Shown: positions 6,862 through 14,825 of the stretch, in pieces
Layout of the letters: the number at the start of each line of letters is the position of its first letter
Numbering within the stretch: position 1 is the first letter of the stretch
Origin: Lachnospiraceae bacterium UBA4348
Lineage (GTDB): Bacteria > Bacillota > Clostridia > Lachnospirales > Lachnospiraceae
Assembly (NCBI GenBank): GCA_002394165.1
Contig: DGTA01000027.1
Coordinates: 1 to 23,062 of the forward strand
Reading direction: 5' to 3'
DNA: 23,062 bases
Program-made: the position numbers and the translations under genes
Notes under the pieces: generated by a model
Database searches by the model: none
Seen by the model: only the letters and a program-made list of their open reading frames with translations
Told to the model about the DNA's origin: nothing

Positions 6862-8598
6862 TCACACTTGTTTAAGTGAGGAAATATCGGTGTCGATCAC
6901 CATGGAATAGTTGGTATAGTACACCACAAACCCCGGCTTTGCGCCGGCCGGCTTTTTGACTTCCCGGCGCTGCACGTAATCGATCTCTACTTTTTCTGCA
7001 TCTCTTCCGGCGCTGTAATAGGCGGCCAGTCTGGCAGCATCTTCAAAGGCCCCGTCAGAGGGCATGGCTCCGCCGCAGTGAAGGATCACGTGTGAACCAG
7101 GCATTTTCTTGGCATGGAACCACCAGTCTTTGGCGGAAGCAAATTTGAAGGTCAGTTCATCATTCTGGTAATTGTTCTTCCCGACATAGATATCACAGCC
7201 GTCACGGCTGAGGTAATGGTAAGGTCTGGAAACGACTTTTGCCTTTTTTTCGCTGCTGCGCCTTTTGATATAGCCGGCCTGCGCCAGCTCATCCCTGACC
7301 TGGACCAGATCTTCCTCCTCCAGCGTCATATCAAGGAATGTCCGGATGCTCAGCAGCTGCTCGAGATCCTCCCGGGTCTGCCTGGTCTGCTCATCAAGAG
7401 CCTGCGCCGTTCTTTTCTGCTTTGCGTAGCGGTCGAAATAGCGTGCGGCGTTTTCCTGGGCTGTCATAGTAGGATCAAGGGGGATCTCCATCTGGGTGCC
7501 GTCATAGTAATTGGTGACGGTGATCGACTTTGCCCCGGGCGGGCTGGAATAGCCGTAGGTATTGAGTAGTTCTCCCCATATACGGTATTTGTCTCTTTTT
7601 TCTGTGTCCTTAAGCTGTTTTTCCTGCAGATCGAGCTTTCTCGAGACCCTGTCCGTCGCGACAGAGACGATATGACGAAGGTCGGCGGAGCGCTGGCGGA
7701 TGCGGGAGACGCGGTCCTTCATGGCATAGAAGTCTTCCAGGAGAGTGGATACCGATTCAAAGTTCTGACGGTTAAGGTCGTGATACATGGTCAGGTCTAA
7801 AGCCGCGTATTCCACTGGCTTTCCGGCACCGTCCGTGACCAGTACCGGTGTGAACTGCTCCTGTTGTACATCCTCCATCAGCATGCGAAAGATGGAATAC
7901 AGATGGATCTGATCCATTTCGCCGAAGGAGGCGGTGCTCATCGAAGAATCGAGGCCGGCCCGGTGGCAGAGTTCATCTGCGATCACGGGACTGATCCCGG
8001 TCAGGGAAGTATAGAGCGCTTTGCCCAGGTTCACCGGCTTTTTAAAGACATGTTCCTTGAACTCCTCCCCGGTGACGGTAAAGGGATCGGATTTCCCTTC
8101 CGTGTTCGGGATGAAGTAGCTGCGGCCGGGCAGCACCTCGCGGACGGAGCTGGTCTGAAGGGAAATGTGCTTGATGCTGTCTATGATCTGGTCCTGATCG
8201 TCAAGGAAGATGATATTGCTGTGTTTTCCCATCAGCTCCACAGTCAGGACCTTTCTGCACAGATCGCCCATCTCGTCGAGGTGTTCGATCTCAAAACGCA
8301 GGATCCTTTCAAGCCCCGGCTGGGTGACCGAAACGATCCGGCCTCCTCCCATATGCTTGCGAAGGAGCATGCAGAAACCCGGCGCCTGGGCAGGAGCCGG
8401 ACGGTTGTTCTTAGTCAGGTAGATCAGCGGAAGTCCTCCGTTGGCGCTGATGAGGAGCCTTTTTTGTCCCGAGGCTGCCTTCATGGTCAGGATCAGGGCA
8501 TCTTTCTCGGGCTGGATGATTTTGGTGATCCGCGCTCCGGTAAGATTTCGGGCAAGCTCAGAGCGGAGCGCTGCGATCGTAATTCCGTCGAATGACAT
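6862..8598 (-). CDS. rqcH: RqcH / NFACT-family ribosome quality control protein (FbpA)
   Basis: 578-residue homologue of Rqc2/NEMF and B. subtilis RqcH, historically called fibronectin-binding protein A. On stalled 50S subunits the family recruits tRNA-Ala to add C-terminal alanine tails that mark nascent chains for proteolysis. The order is NFACT-N (about 1-200, beginning MSFDGITIAAL and with the LLRKHMGGG segment at 78-86), a helix-hairpin-helix region, a long coiled coil (about 280-440), and the NFACT-R domain with IYVGKNNYQND and WWFHAKKMPGSHV. The position matching the Asp97-Arg98 pair of B. subtilis RqcH reads E97-R98 here. The ATG at 8598 has AAAGGA upstream. The gene runs opposite to its neighbours and is monocistronic by layout. 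The family assignment is secure. Confidence 0.95.
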   Translation of the reverse strand: MSFDGITIAALRSELARNLTGARITKIIQPEKDALILTMKAASGQKRLLISANGGLPLIYLTKNNRPAPAQAPGFCMLLRKHMGGGRIVSVTQPGLERILRFEIEHLDEMGDLCRKVLTVELMGKHSNIIFLDDQDQIIDSIKHISLQTSSVREVLPGRSYFIPNTEGKSDPFTVTGEEFKEHVFKKPVNLGKALYTSLTGISPVIADELCHRAGLDSSMSTASFGEMDQIHLYSIFRMLMEDVQQEQFTPVLVTDGAGKPVEYAALDLTMYHDLNRQNFESVSTLLEDFYAMKDRVSRIRQRSADLRHIVSVATDRVSRKLDLQEKQLKDTEKRDKYRIWGELLNTYGYSSPPGAKSITVTNYYDGTQMEIPLDPTMTAQENAARYFDRYAKQKRTAQALDEQTRQTREDLEQLLSIRTFLDMTLEEEDLVQVRDELAQAGYIKRRSSEKKAKVVSRPYHYLSRDGCDIYVGKNNYQNDELTFKFASAKDWWFHAKKMPGSHVILHCGGAMPSDGAFEDAARLAAYYSAGRDAEKVEIDYVQRREVKKPAGAKPGFVVYYTNYSMVIDTDISSLKQV

Positions 8599-8634
8599 AA
8601 ATCTTTTATCCTTTCAGATTGGTCTGTTTCAGGC

Positions 8635-8643
8635 ATTATATCA
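8635..8643 (-). promoter_or_regulatory. Extended -10 promoter for rqcH
   Basis: On the minus strand the sequence reads TGATATAAT, a perfect extended -10 element (TGn plus TATAAT) about 36 bases upstream of the rqcH start. No good -35 hexamer is present at 16-18 bases, as is common for extended -10 promoters. The region where its -35 would sit overlaps the -35 of the yicC promoter on the other strand. Confidence 0.65.
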
Positions 8644-8655
8644 TGTTTTGGCAGG

Positions 8656-8684
8656 TTGACGCACGTTTTGTCATGGATTATAAT
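8656..8684 (+). promoter_or_regulatory. Sigma-A-type promoter for the yicC operon
   Basis: TTGACG (8656-8661), a 17-base spacer and a perfect TATAAT (8679-8684). A start point about seven bases further on would leave a leader of about 40 bases before the yicC ATG at 8732. It is the only strong promoter seen ahead of the long yicC-to-phosphoesterase gene run. Confidence 0.85.
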
Positions 8685-8731
8685 ATATTGACGCTGAAGA
8701 AGTGAATTATGGACAAAAGGAGCCTTGCCTG

Positions 8732-9610
8732 ATGATAAAAAGCATGACCGGTTTCGGCAGGGGTGAGGTACAGAAGGGTGAACGGAAATTGACGGTGGAG
8801 ATCAAGGCTGTGAACCACCGCTATTTTGATGTCAACATCAAGATGCCAAAGAGCCTGATCAGCTTTGAAGCCCCTGTGCGCGCGCTGCTGAAGGAATATA
8901 TTGAAAGAGGAAAGGTGGACGTTTTCATCTCCCTCCAGGGACAGGTACAGGATAATTGTACCGTCGCCTATAATGACAAGATCGCCAGGCAGTATCTGGA
9001 TTGCTATCGAAAGATGAACGAGGATCTGGGTCTTCCTGACGATATCAAGCTCTCCACTATCGGGAGAAGTCCGGAGGTCTTCACGCTCATGCAGGAGAGT
9101 GATGACGAGGATGAACTCCAGGCCGAGCTTGAGGAAGCCGTGCGGAAGGCCTGCGAACGCTTCGTGCAGGTGAGAGCCGATGAAGGGGAACACCTGAAAA
9201 AGGACCTGATGGAAAAACTTGGCCATATGGAGACAAACGTGGCCCTGGTGGATGAGAGAAGACCCGCGATCGTGGCTGCCTACCGCGCCAGGATCGAGGA
9301 GAAGGTCAGGGAACTTCTGGGAGATACCCAGATCGATGAGTCCAGGCTGGCCACAGAGATCGTGCTGTTCTCTGACAAGATCTGCACGGACGAGGAGACG
9401 GTCCGCCTCGGCAGCCATATCCGGTCCATGAAGGAAAACCTGGCCAGGGGCGGGGCCGTCGGGAGAAAGCTCGATTTTATCGCCCAGGAGATGAACCGGG
9501 AGGCCAATACGATCCTCTCAAAGGCCAATGACCTGGAGACTTCCCAGATCGCGATCGACCTCAAGACCGAGATCGAAAAGATCAGGGAACAGATCCAGAA
9601 TATTGAATAA
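8732..9610 (+). CDS. yicC: YicC/YloC-family endoribonuclease
   Basis: 292-residue protein of the YicC/YloC family. E. coli YicC has been linked to RNA (sRNA) cleavage, but the cellular role in Firmicutes is less clear. The start MIKSMTGFGRGE is the family's signature N-terminus and fixes the ATG at 8732. AAAGGAG lies about nine bases upstream, and the longer frame from 8702 adds residues the family lacks. The C-terminal DUF1732 region is clear, with the acidic and His-containing segments around RLGSHIRSMKE and KLDFIAQEMNREANTILSKA and the usual NIE-type terminus. It heads the conserved Firmicutes order yicC-remA-gmk-rpoZ and is probably co-transcribed with all of them. Confidence 0.93.
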   Translation: MIKSMTGFGRGEVQKGERKLTVEIKAVNHRYFDVNIKMPKSLISFEAPVRALLKEYIERGKVDVFISLQGQVQDNCTVAYNDKIARQYLDCYRKMNEDLGLPDDIKLSTIGRSPEVFTLMQESDDEDELQAELEEAVRKACERFVQVRADEGEHLKKDLMEKLGHMETNVALVDERRPAIVAAYRARIEEKVRELLGDTQIDESRLATEIVLFSDKICTDEETVRLGSHIRSMKENLARGGAVGRKLDFIAQEMNREANTILSKANDLETSQIAIDLKTEIEKIREQIQNIE

Positions 9611-9639
9611 GACCGTTTTATATACAGGAGGATCGGGCT

Positions 9640-9927
9640 TTGACAGACAGGCTGATCAATATCGGATTTGGAAATACCGTGAACTGTGCCAAACTTTTTG
9701 GCGTGGTCGCGCCTGAAGCCGCACCGGTCCGAAGGCTGGTACAGAACGCGAAGGAACTTGGAAAATGCATCGATGCGACCCAGGGGAGAAAAACAAAGGC
9801 GGTGATCGTCATGGAAGACGGTGTGATCGTGCTCTCGGCCGTGACACCCGATACGATCACGAAGCGTTTTTCTGATACAGGAGAGTATCAGGCAGCTGCA
9901 GACAAACTAAGTAACGGATCGATTTGA
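9640..9927 (+). CDS. remA: RemA/DUF370 family DNA-binding regulator, TTG start
   Basis: Small protein of 95 residues, family RemA (DUF370). In B. subtilis RemA is a ring-forming DNA-binding activator of extracellular-matrix and osmoprotection genes. The conserved opening (LINIGFGNTVN) and the middle (TQGRKTKAVIVMEDGVIVLSA, interrupted by no gaps) match the family closely. The start is a TTG at 9640 with AGGAGG eight bases upstream. There is no ATG before the conserved core, so a rare start codon is required. It sits 29 bases after yicC and 19 before gmk, its usual position in Firmicutes. Regulatory targets cannot be read from this window. Confidence 0.92.
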   Translation: MTDRLINIGFGNTVNCAKLFGVVAPEAAPVRRLVQNAKELGKCIDATQGRKTKAVIVMEDGVIVLSAVTPDTITKRFSDTGEYQAAADKLSNGSI

Positions 9928-9946
9928 TCTTTGGGAGGTGACGGAT

Positions 9947-10579
9947 ATGGCACTGAAAGGAAGTCTTGTGGTGATATCCGGTTTCTCGGGCGTCGGCAAG
10001 GGAACCGTGATCAGGCATATGATGGAGACGCATGAAGGATATGCTTATTCTGTCTCCGCGACCACCCGCCAGATGCGCGAGGGGGAACAGGACGGCGTGG
10101 ATTATTTCTTTATTTCCGAAGAAGAATTTACCCGTATGATCCGGGATCATGAACTGATCGAGTATACCAATTACTGCGATAATTTCTACGGGACCCCGAA
10201 GAAATTCGTCCGCCGGATGCTCGAGCAGGGCAAGGATGTCATCCTGGAGATCGAGACCCAGGGAGCCAACCTGATCCGCCGCCAGTTCCCGGATGCCCTC
10301 CTGATGTTCATCATGCCTCCGAGCGGAGAGGAACTCTTAAACCGGTTAAACGGCAGAGGTTCCGAAACGAAAAGGGTGATCCGCCAGAGAATGCAGCGGG
10401 CTGCCAGGGAGGCGGAATGCATCGATGATTACGATTATGTTTTCATCAATGACAAAGTAGAAGAGTGTGCAGATCAGATCCACTCGCTGATCATCAGCCA
10501 GAAGGCAAGAACAGACAGAAATTTTGAACAGATCTCCAAAGTGAGACGGGAGATCAGTGAATACCTGAAAGGAGAATGA
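9947..10579 (+). CDS. gmk: Guanylate kinase
   Basis: Phosphorylates GMP to GDP using ATP, an essential step in guanine nucleotide synthesis in the cytoplasm. The protein has 210 residues, typical for the family. The P-loop GFSGVGKGT is at 12-20, and the GMP-binding region (SATTRQMREGEQDGVDYFF, then the EYTNYCDNFYGTPK segment) is intact. The lid and C-terminal portion with ETKRVIRQRMQRA are also recognisable. I choose the ATG at 9947, eight bases after GGGAGG. The frame is open to a GTG at 9938, but that codon overlaps the Shine-Dalgarno itself. The rpoZ gene follows after three bases. Confidence 0.96.
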   Translation: MALKGSLVVISGFSGVGKGTVIRHMMETHEGYAYSVSATTRQMREGEQDGVDYFFISEEEFTRMIRDHELIEYTNYCDNFYGTPKKFVRRMLEQGKDVILEIETQGANLIRRQFPDALLMFIMPPSGEELLNRLNGRGSETKRVIRQRMQRAAREAECIDDYDYVFINDKVEECADQIHSLIISQKARTDRNFEQISKVRREISEYLKGE

Positions 10580-10582
10580 GAT

Positions 10583-10897
10583 ATGCTTCATCCGTCTTAT
10601 ACAGATCTTATGAAAATCGTCAATGAGGATGCCGAGGGCGATACCCCTGTCGTGAACAGCCGCTATTCCATCGTCATGGCGACGGCCAAGAGAGCCAGGC
10701 AGATCATTGCCAACCCGTATGCGGACGAAGAAGACAAGGCCAAACCCCTTTCCGCCGCGGTAAAGGAGCTCAGCGACCGCGTGATCCACATTCTTCCGGA
10801 AGAAGCTTCCGATACAGAAGAAGAGACACGGGAGGCAGCTGCGGAGTTAACTGAGGAAGAGGCCGTTTCCGATACGGAGGCGTCTTTGGAGGAATAA
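10583..10897 (+). CDS. rpoZ: RNA polymerase omega subunit
   Basis: 104-residue omega subunit, which helps assemble and stabilise RNA polymerase by folding the beta' C-terminus. The diagnostic core NSRYSIVMATAKRARQI is at residues 25-41, followed by the usual KPLSAAVKEL segment. The C-terminal 30 or so residues are an extended, very acidic, Glu/Thr/Ala-rich tail that is low-complexity. It starts three bases after gmk, and the next gene begins three bases after its stop, so it is buried within one operon. Confidence 0.93.
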   Translation: MLHPSYTDLMKIVNEDAEGDTPVVNSRYSIVMATAKRARQIIANPYADEEDKAKPLSAAVKELSDRVIHILPEEASDTEEETREAAAELTEEEAVSDTEASLEE

Positions 10898-10900
10898 CAG

Positions 10901-11638
10901 ATGTTCGGATCAGGGAAAAAGAACAAAAAAGGACCGGCTCCTGAGATCTATAAAGATCCTCCCGCTCCCGAGCATGTGAGCGTTTCCGCTCTTTATATCA
11001 TTCTTTCCGTGCTCTACGTGGTGGGCGGGGTACTGATGCTCATCTTCACGAACGTGACCATCGCGTCCCTTGGGATCGTGCTCGGAGCCTGCATGCTGGC
11101 CTACGGGGCTGCCAGGATCGTGATCTATTTTACGAGAGACAATTTCACCGGCATCATGCAGATGGATCTGACCATCGGCGTGACTATGGCGGCGTTGGGT
11201 GCTTTTATGCTCCTGCACAAGGATTTCGTAGAGACCGTCTTCCCGTTTGCGGTATCGATCCTGCTGCTGATCGGGGCTATTTCCAAGATTCAGTACAGTA
11301 TCGACTTAAAGAGGATGGGAGCTGTCCGGTGGAAAGTATTTCTCGCTTTTGCGGTTATACTGTTCGTACTTGGAGGCATCCTTCTCTACAATCCGTTCAA
11401 CAAGGATGCCATGTGCTGGTATATCGCCATATGCCTGATCCTTGAGGGGATCCTCAACATCATCGCTGTTTTATGGATCTCCCACAGGATCAAGAAGATC
11501 GGCGGCGGCAGCTTCCGGGTAAATCCCGTACAGGCCCCGTCCTCGATCCGCACCGGAGACAGAGGTGAAAAAGGTTATACTCCGCTTCCCTCCGGAAATG
11601 AAAAAGAAGTCCTTCTTGAGGATGACATCAACCGATAA
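10901..11638 (+). CDS. DUF308-like six-TM membrane protein
   Basis: 245-residue integral membrane protein resembling the DUF308/HdeD family. It has a basic, Pro-rich cytoplasmic start (GSGKKNKKGP) and six predicted membrane helices (about 28-50, 54-76, 87-105, 112-130, 143-164 and 169-195). The glycine-spaced helix pattern (LYVVGGVLMLIF, LGIVLGACMLAYGAARIV) is typical of that family. A hydrophilic tail of about 45 residues follows. No catalytic motif is visible. E. coli HdeD belongs to the family and is tied to acid tolerance, but transferring that role is not justified. Its position three bases after rpoZ makes co-transcription near certain, although no functional link to the polymerase or nucleotide genes is evident. 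Confidence 0.8.
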   Translation: MFGSGKKNKKGPAPEIYKDPPAPEHVSVSALYIILSVLYVVGGVLMLIFTNVTIASLGIVLGACMLAYGAARIVIYFTRDNFTGIMQMDLTIGVTMAALGAFMLLHKDFVETVFPFAVSILLLIGAISKIQYSIDLKRMGAVRWKVFLAFAVILFVLGGILLYNPFNKDAMCWYIAICLILEGILNIIAVLWISHRIKKIGGGSFRVNPVQAPSSIRTGDRGEKGYTPLPSGNEKEVLLEDDINR

Positions 11639-11666
11639 TAATGATTCATAAAATGAAATACTCGAT

Positions 11667-13001
11667 ATGAACGTTCTGTTTATTTCACTCGGCTGCGACA
11701 AGAATCTTGTCGACAGCGAGAAGATGCTGGCCGACCTGGCCGGCAGGGGATATACTATCACGGATGACGAGACGGCAGCAGATGTGATCATTATCAACAC
11801 CTGCTGCTTTATCAATGATGCCCGGGATGAGAGTATCTCTTCGATCCTTGAGATGGCCGCGCTGCGGCGGGAAGGCCGCTGCAGAGCCCTGATCGTTACC
11901 GGATGCCTTGCCCAGCGCTATCAGCAGGAGATCCTTGATGAGATCCCTGAGGTGGACGCTGTTTTAGGGGCCTCGAGCCCGGACAGGATCGTACAGGCTG
12001 TTGAGGAAGCGCTCGGCCCCAGCCAGGTTAAGATCGTTGACGATATCAACCGGCCTGCCTGGACATCGCCCGATAGGATGGTCACCACGGGAGGCCATTA
12101 TGCCTATCTCAAGATCGCCGAGGGATGCGGCAAGCGCTGTACATACTGCATCATTCCATACCTGAGGGGTTCTTACCGGTCCGTGCCGATGGAAGCGCTG
12201 CTTAAAGAGGCACAGTCTCTCGCGGATAAGGGCGTGAAGGAACTGATCCTTGTCGCCCAGGAGACGACCCTGTACGGCACCGATCTTTACGGTGAAAAAC
12301 GCCTTCATGTGCTGGTCAGGGAGCTGGCGAAGATCCCGGGCCTTTACTGGATCCGCCTTTTGTACTGTTATCCGGAGGAGATCTATGAGGAGCTGATCGA
12401 TACGATCGCATCGGAGCCCAAGTGCTGCCATTATCTCGATATCCCGATCCAGCACTGCAATGATGAGATCCTCAGGCGCATGGGACGGCGGACCTCAAAA
12501 GAGGATATCATCCGCCTGATCGGGACACTCCGGGAGAGAATCCCGGATATCGCCATCCGCACTTCGCTGATCACCGGATTTCCGGGGGAGACTCGGGAGC
12601 AGCATGAGGAGCTGATGGAATTCATCAATGAGATGGAGTTTGACCGCCTCGGGGTTTTCCCATACTCGAGGGAGGACGGGACAAAAGCGGCCCTCATGGA
12701 CGGCCAGATCGACGAGGCGGAAAAAGAGTCGAGGCGGGATGAACTGATGCAGCTTCAGCAGGAGATCAGCCTGGATCTGAACAGTGAGAAGGTCGGAAGA
12801 GAACTGACGGTCATGGTCGAAGGAAAGGCAGTGGATGAGGATGTCTATGTGTGCCGCACCAGCGCGGATGCCCCGGATGTCGATTCTTACCTTTTCCTGA
12901 ACACTGGCATGCAGCTGATGTCCGGCGATTTCATCAAGGCCCGGGTGACCGAGGCCGGTGAATATGACCTGATCGGTGTTCCCGCGGACGAAGAATACTG
13001 A
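11667..13001 (+). CDS. rimO: Ribosomal protein S12 methylthiotransferase
   Basis: Radical-SAM enzyme that adds a methylthio group to the conserved aspartate of ribosomal protein S12; 444 residues. The N-terminal UPF0004 domain carries the auxiliary [4Fe-4S] ligands C10, C46 and C80 (SLGCDKNLVDSE, INTCCFI, TGCLAQRY). The radical-SAM domain has C154-x3-C158-x2-C161. The C-terminal TRAM domain (about 375-440) binds the substrate. The SLGCDKNLVDSE opening is characteristic of RimO rather than MiaB. The ATG at 11667 is 28 bases after the previous gene and has only a weak Shine-Dalgarno, in contrast to most neighbours. The N-terminus nevertheless fits the family exactly, so the start is probably right. 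Confidence 0.95.
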   Translation: MNVLFISLGCDKNLVDSEKMLADLAGRGYTITDDETAADVIIINTCCFINDARDESISSILEMAALRREGRCRALIVTGCLAQRYQQEILDEIPEVDAVLGASSPDRIVQAVEEALGPSQVKIVDDINRPAWTSPDRMVTTGGHYAYLKIAEGCGKRCTYCIIPYLRGSYRSVPMEALLKEAQSLADKGVKELILVAQETTLYGTDLYGEKRLHVLVRELAKIPGLYWIRLLYCYPEEIYEELIDTIASEPKCCHYLDIPIQHCNDEILRRMGRRTSKEDIIRLIGTLRERIPDIAIRTSLITGFPGETREQHEELMEFINEMEFDRLGVFPYSREDGTKAALMDGQIDEAEKESRRDELMQLQQEISLDLNSEKVGRELTVMVEGKAVDEDVYVCRTSADAPDVDSYLFLNTGMQLMSGDFIKARVTEAGEYDLIGVPADEEY

Positions 13002-13029
13002 GTGATTTATTGTAATACGGAGGTTTATC

Positions 13030-13557
13030 ATGGTCTGGAATGCACCCAATATACTGACAGTCCTTAGAATGTGCCTTGTGCCTGTGTTTGTGGCACTTTT
13101 AATGACCGGGAACCCGATCCCGGCGGGCATCATCTTTATCGCGGCATCGCTGACGGATACGCTGGACGGTTACCTGGCCAGAAAAAACAACCAGATCACC
13201 GTTTTCGGAAAGTTCATGGATCCCCTTGCCGACAAGCTGCTGGTCTGCAGCGCTCTGATCTGCATGGTGGAACTTAAGACGATACCGGCGTGGATCGTCA
13301 TCGTCATTGTCGGAAGAGATTTCATCATATCCGGCTTCAGGCTGGTGGCCGCGGAGCGCGGCGTCGTGATCGCTGCCGGTTTCTGGGGAAAACTCAAGAC
13401 GGTCGTGCAGATGGTGATGTGCATCCTGCTGATCTTTCCGTTCACCGGAATCATCCATCAGATCGGAATCGTGCTGATGTGGGCTGCCCTTGCCCTTACG
13501 ATCATCTCCCTGGTGGATTATCTTTACGCCAACAGAGGGGTATTGTCTGAAAAATAA
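13030..13557 (+). CDS. pgsA: CDP-diacylglycerol-glycerol-3-phosphate 3-phosphatidyltransferase
   Basis: Membrane enzyme that makes phosphatidylglycerol phosphate, the committed step to phosphatidylglycerol; 175 residues. The CDP-alcohol phosphotransferase motif is complete: D43, D46-G47, A50-R51, G60, D64 and D68 with canonical spacing. Several hydrophobic helices flank it. The N-terminal NAPNILTVLRM is typical of bacterial PgsA. Start ATG at 13030 with a GGAGG element upstream. It follows rimO by 28 bases, a pairing common in Clostridia (from memory), and precedes icd by 24 bases. Confidence 0.94.
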   Translation: MVWNAPNILTVLRMCLVPVFVALLMTGNPIPAGIIFIAASLTDTLDGYLARKNNQITVFGKFMDPLADKLLVCSALICMVELKTIPAWIVIVIVGRDFIISGFRLVAAERGVVIAAGFWGKLKTVVQMVMCILLIFPFTGIIHQIGIVLMWAALALTIISLVDYLYANRGVLSEK

Positions 13558-13581
13558 TCTGCATGGAGGTACAGCAGCAGT

Positions 13582-14790
13582 ATGGATAAGATCATCATGA
13601 AAACACCACTGGTGGAGATGGACGGGGACGAAATGACCAGGATCCTCTGGGCCTGGATCAAGGAAGAACTGATCATACCCTATGTGGATCTTAAAACCGT
13701 TTATTTTGACCTCGGCCTTCAGAAAAGGGAGGAGACGAAGGATGCGGTGACCGTCGAGGCGGCGGCCGCGGCCCTTGAATACGGCGTATCGGTAAAATGC
13801 GCCACGATCACCCCCAATGCGGCCAGAGTGAAGGAATATGATCTGTCGACCATGTGGAAAAGTCCGAACGGTACGATCCGCGCGATCATGGACGGGACCG
13901 TTTTCCGTACCCCCATTATCGTCAGCAATATCCGGCCGGTGGTAAGGAACTGGAATAAACCGATCACCATCGCCAGGCATGCCTACGGAGATGTATATAA
14001 GAACGCTGAGATGAGGATCGACGGACCCGGTAAGGTGGAGCTTGTCTTCACGGACGCCGGCGGAGAAAGCCGCAGCATTACGGTCCACGAGTTCGAAGGG
14101 CCCGGTGTGGTCCAGGGCATGCATAATACGGACAGCTCCATTGAAAGCTTTGCGAGAAGCTGTTTCACCTGTGCGCTCGATATGAAGCAGGATCTGTGGT
14201 TCTCTTCCAAGGACACGATCTCCAAAACATATGATCACCGCTTCAAGGATATTTTTGCCCGGATCTATGAAGACGAGTACCGCGAAGCGTTCGGGAAGGC
14301 CGGGATCACCTATTTTTATACCCTGATCGACGATGCCGTCGCAAGGGTCATGAAATCAGAAGGCGGATTTATCTGGGCCTGCAAAAATTATGACGGCGAT
14401 GTGATGAGTGATATGATTTCCTCCGCATTCGGGTCGCTGGCCATGATGACCTCCGTCCTGATCTCGCCGGACGGGAAATATGAATATGAAGCGGCGCACG
14501 GTACCGTGCAGCGCCATTATTACAGGCACCTGGCCGGAGAGAGCACTTCCACGAATTCCGTTGCCACGATCTTTGCCTGGACGGGCGCGCTGCGAAAAAG
14601 AGGGGAACTCGACCAGATCCCCGAACTGGCCGCATTTGCTGACCGGCTGGAAAAGGCCGTGACCGATACGATCGAATCGGGAACGATGACAAAGGACCTG
14701 GCCATGATCACGACGGATGAACATCCGGACGTGGTGGATTCTCTTGGTTTTATCAGGGCCGTGAGAGCAAAACTGGACCAGGAAGCATAA
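13582..14790 (+). CDS. icd: NADP-dependent isocitrate dehydrogenase (eukaryote-like subfamily)
   Basis: Oxidatively decarboxylates isocitrate to 2-oxoglutarate. The 402-residue protein belongs to the homodimeric subfamily that includes mitochondrial/cytosolic eukaryotic IDH and some bacteria, not the E. coli Icd type. Supporting features are LVEMDGDEMTRILW near the start, CATITPNAARVKEY, the substrate loop MWKSPNGTIR, the RHAYGDVYK segment with the catalytic Tyr, the metal-binding region around NYDGDVMSD, and HGTVQRHYYRH, whose Arg/His pattern fits NADP specificity. Start ATG at 13582 after GGAGGT. In an anaerobe it probably serves glutamate synthesis and NADPH supply rather than a full oxidative TCA cycle, which is inference. 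Confidence 0.95.
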   Translation: MDKIIMKTPLVEMDGDEMTRILWAWIKEELIIPYVDLKTVYFDLGLQKREETKDAVTVEAAAAALEYGVSVKCATITPNAARVKEYDLSTMWKSPNGTIRAIMDGTVFRTPIIVSNIRPVVRNWNKPITIARHAYGDVYKNAEMRIDGPGKVELVFTDAGGESRSITVHEFEGPGVVQGMHNTDSSIESFARSCFTCALDMKQDLWFSSKDTISKTYDHRFKDIFARIYEDEYREAFGKAGITYFYTLIDDAVARVMKSEGGFIWACKNYDGDVMSDMISSAFGSLAMMTSVLISPDGKYEYEAAHGTVQRHYYRHLAGESTSTNSVATIFAWTGALRKRGELDQIPELAAFADRLEKAVTDTIESGTMTKDLAMITTDEHPDVVDSLGFIRAVRAKLDQEA

Positions 14791-14825
14791 TAAAAAACAT
14801 TAAAGGATGGTGAGTTCTTTTATCG

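Noticed and set aside
7864..8595. Plus-strand open frame of 243 codons antisense to rqcH
   Set aside because: Composition is that of a shadow frame, it ends at the rqcH start region, and it has no promoter or Shine-Dalgarno.
13099..14238. Long minus-strand open frame (379 codons) across pgsA and icd
   Set aside because: It lies antisense to two unmistakable genes, and its translation is rich in His/Arg/Asp with no recognisable domain. It is an effect of codon bias on the opposite strand.
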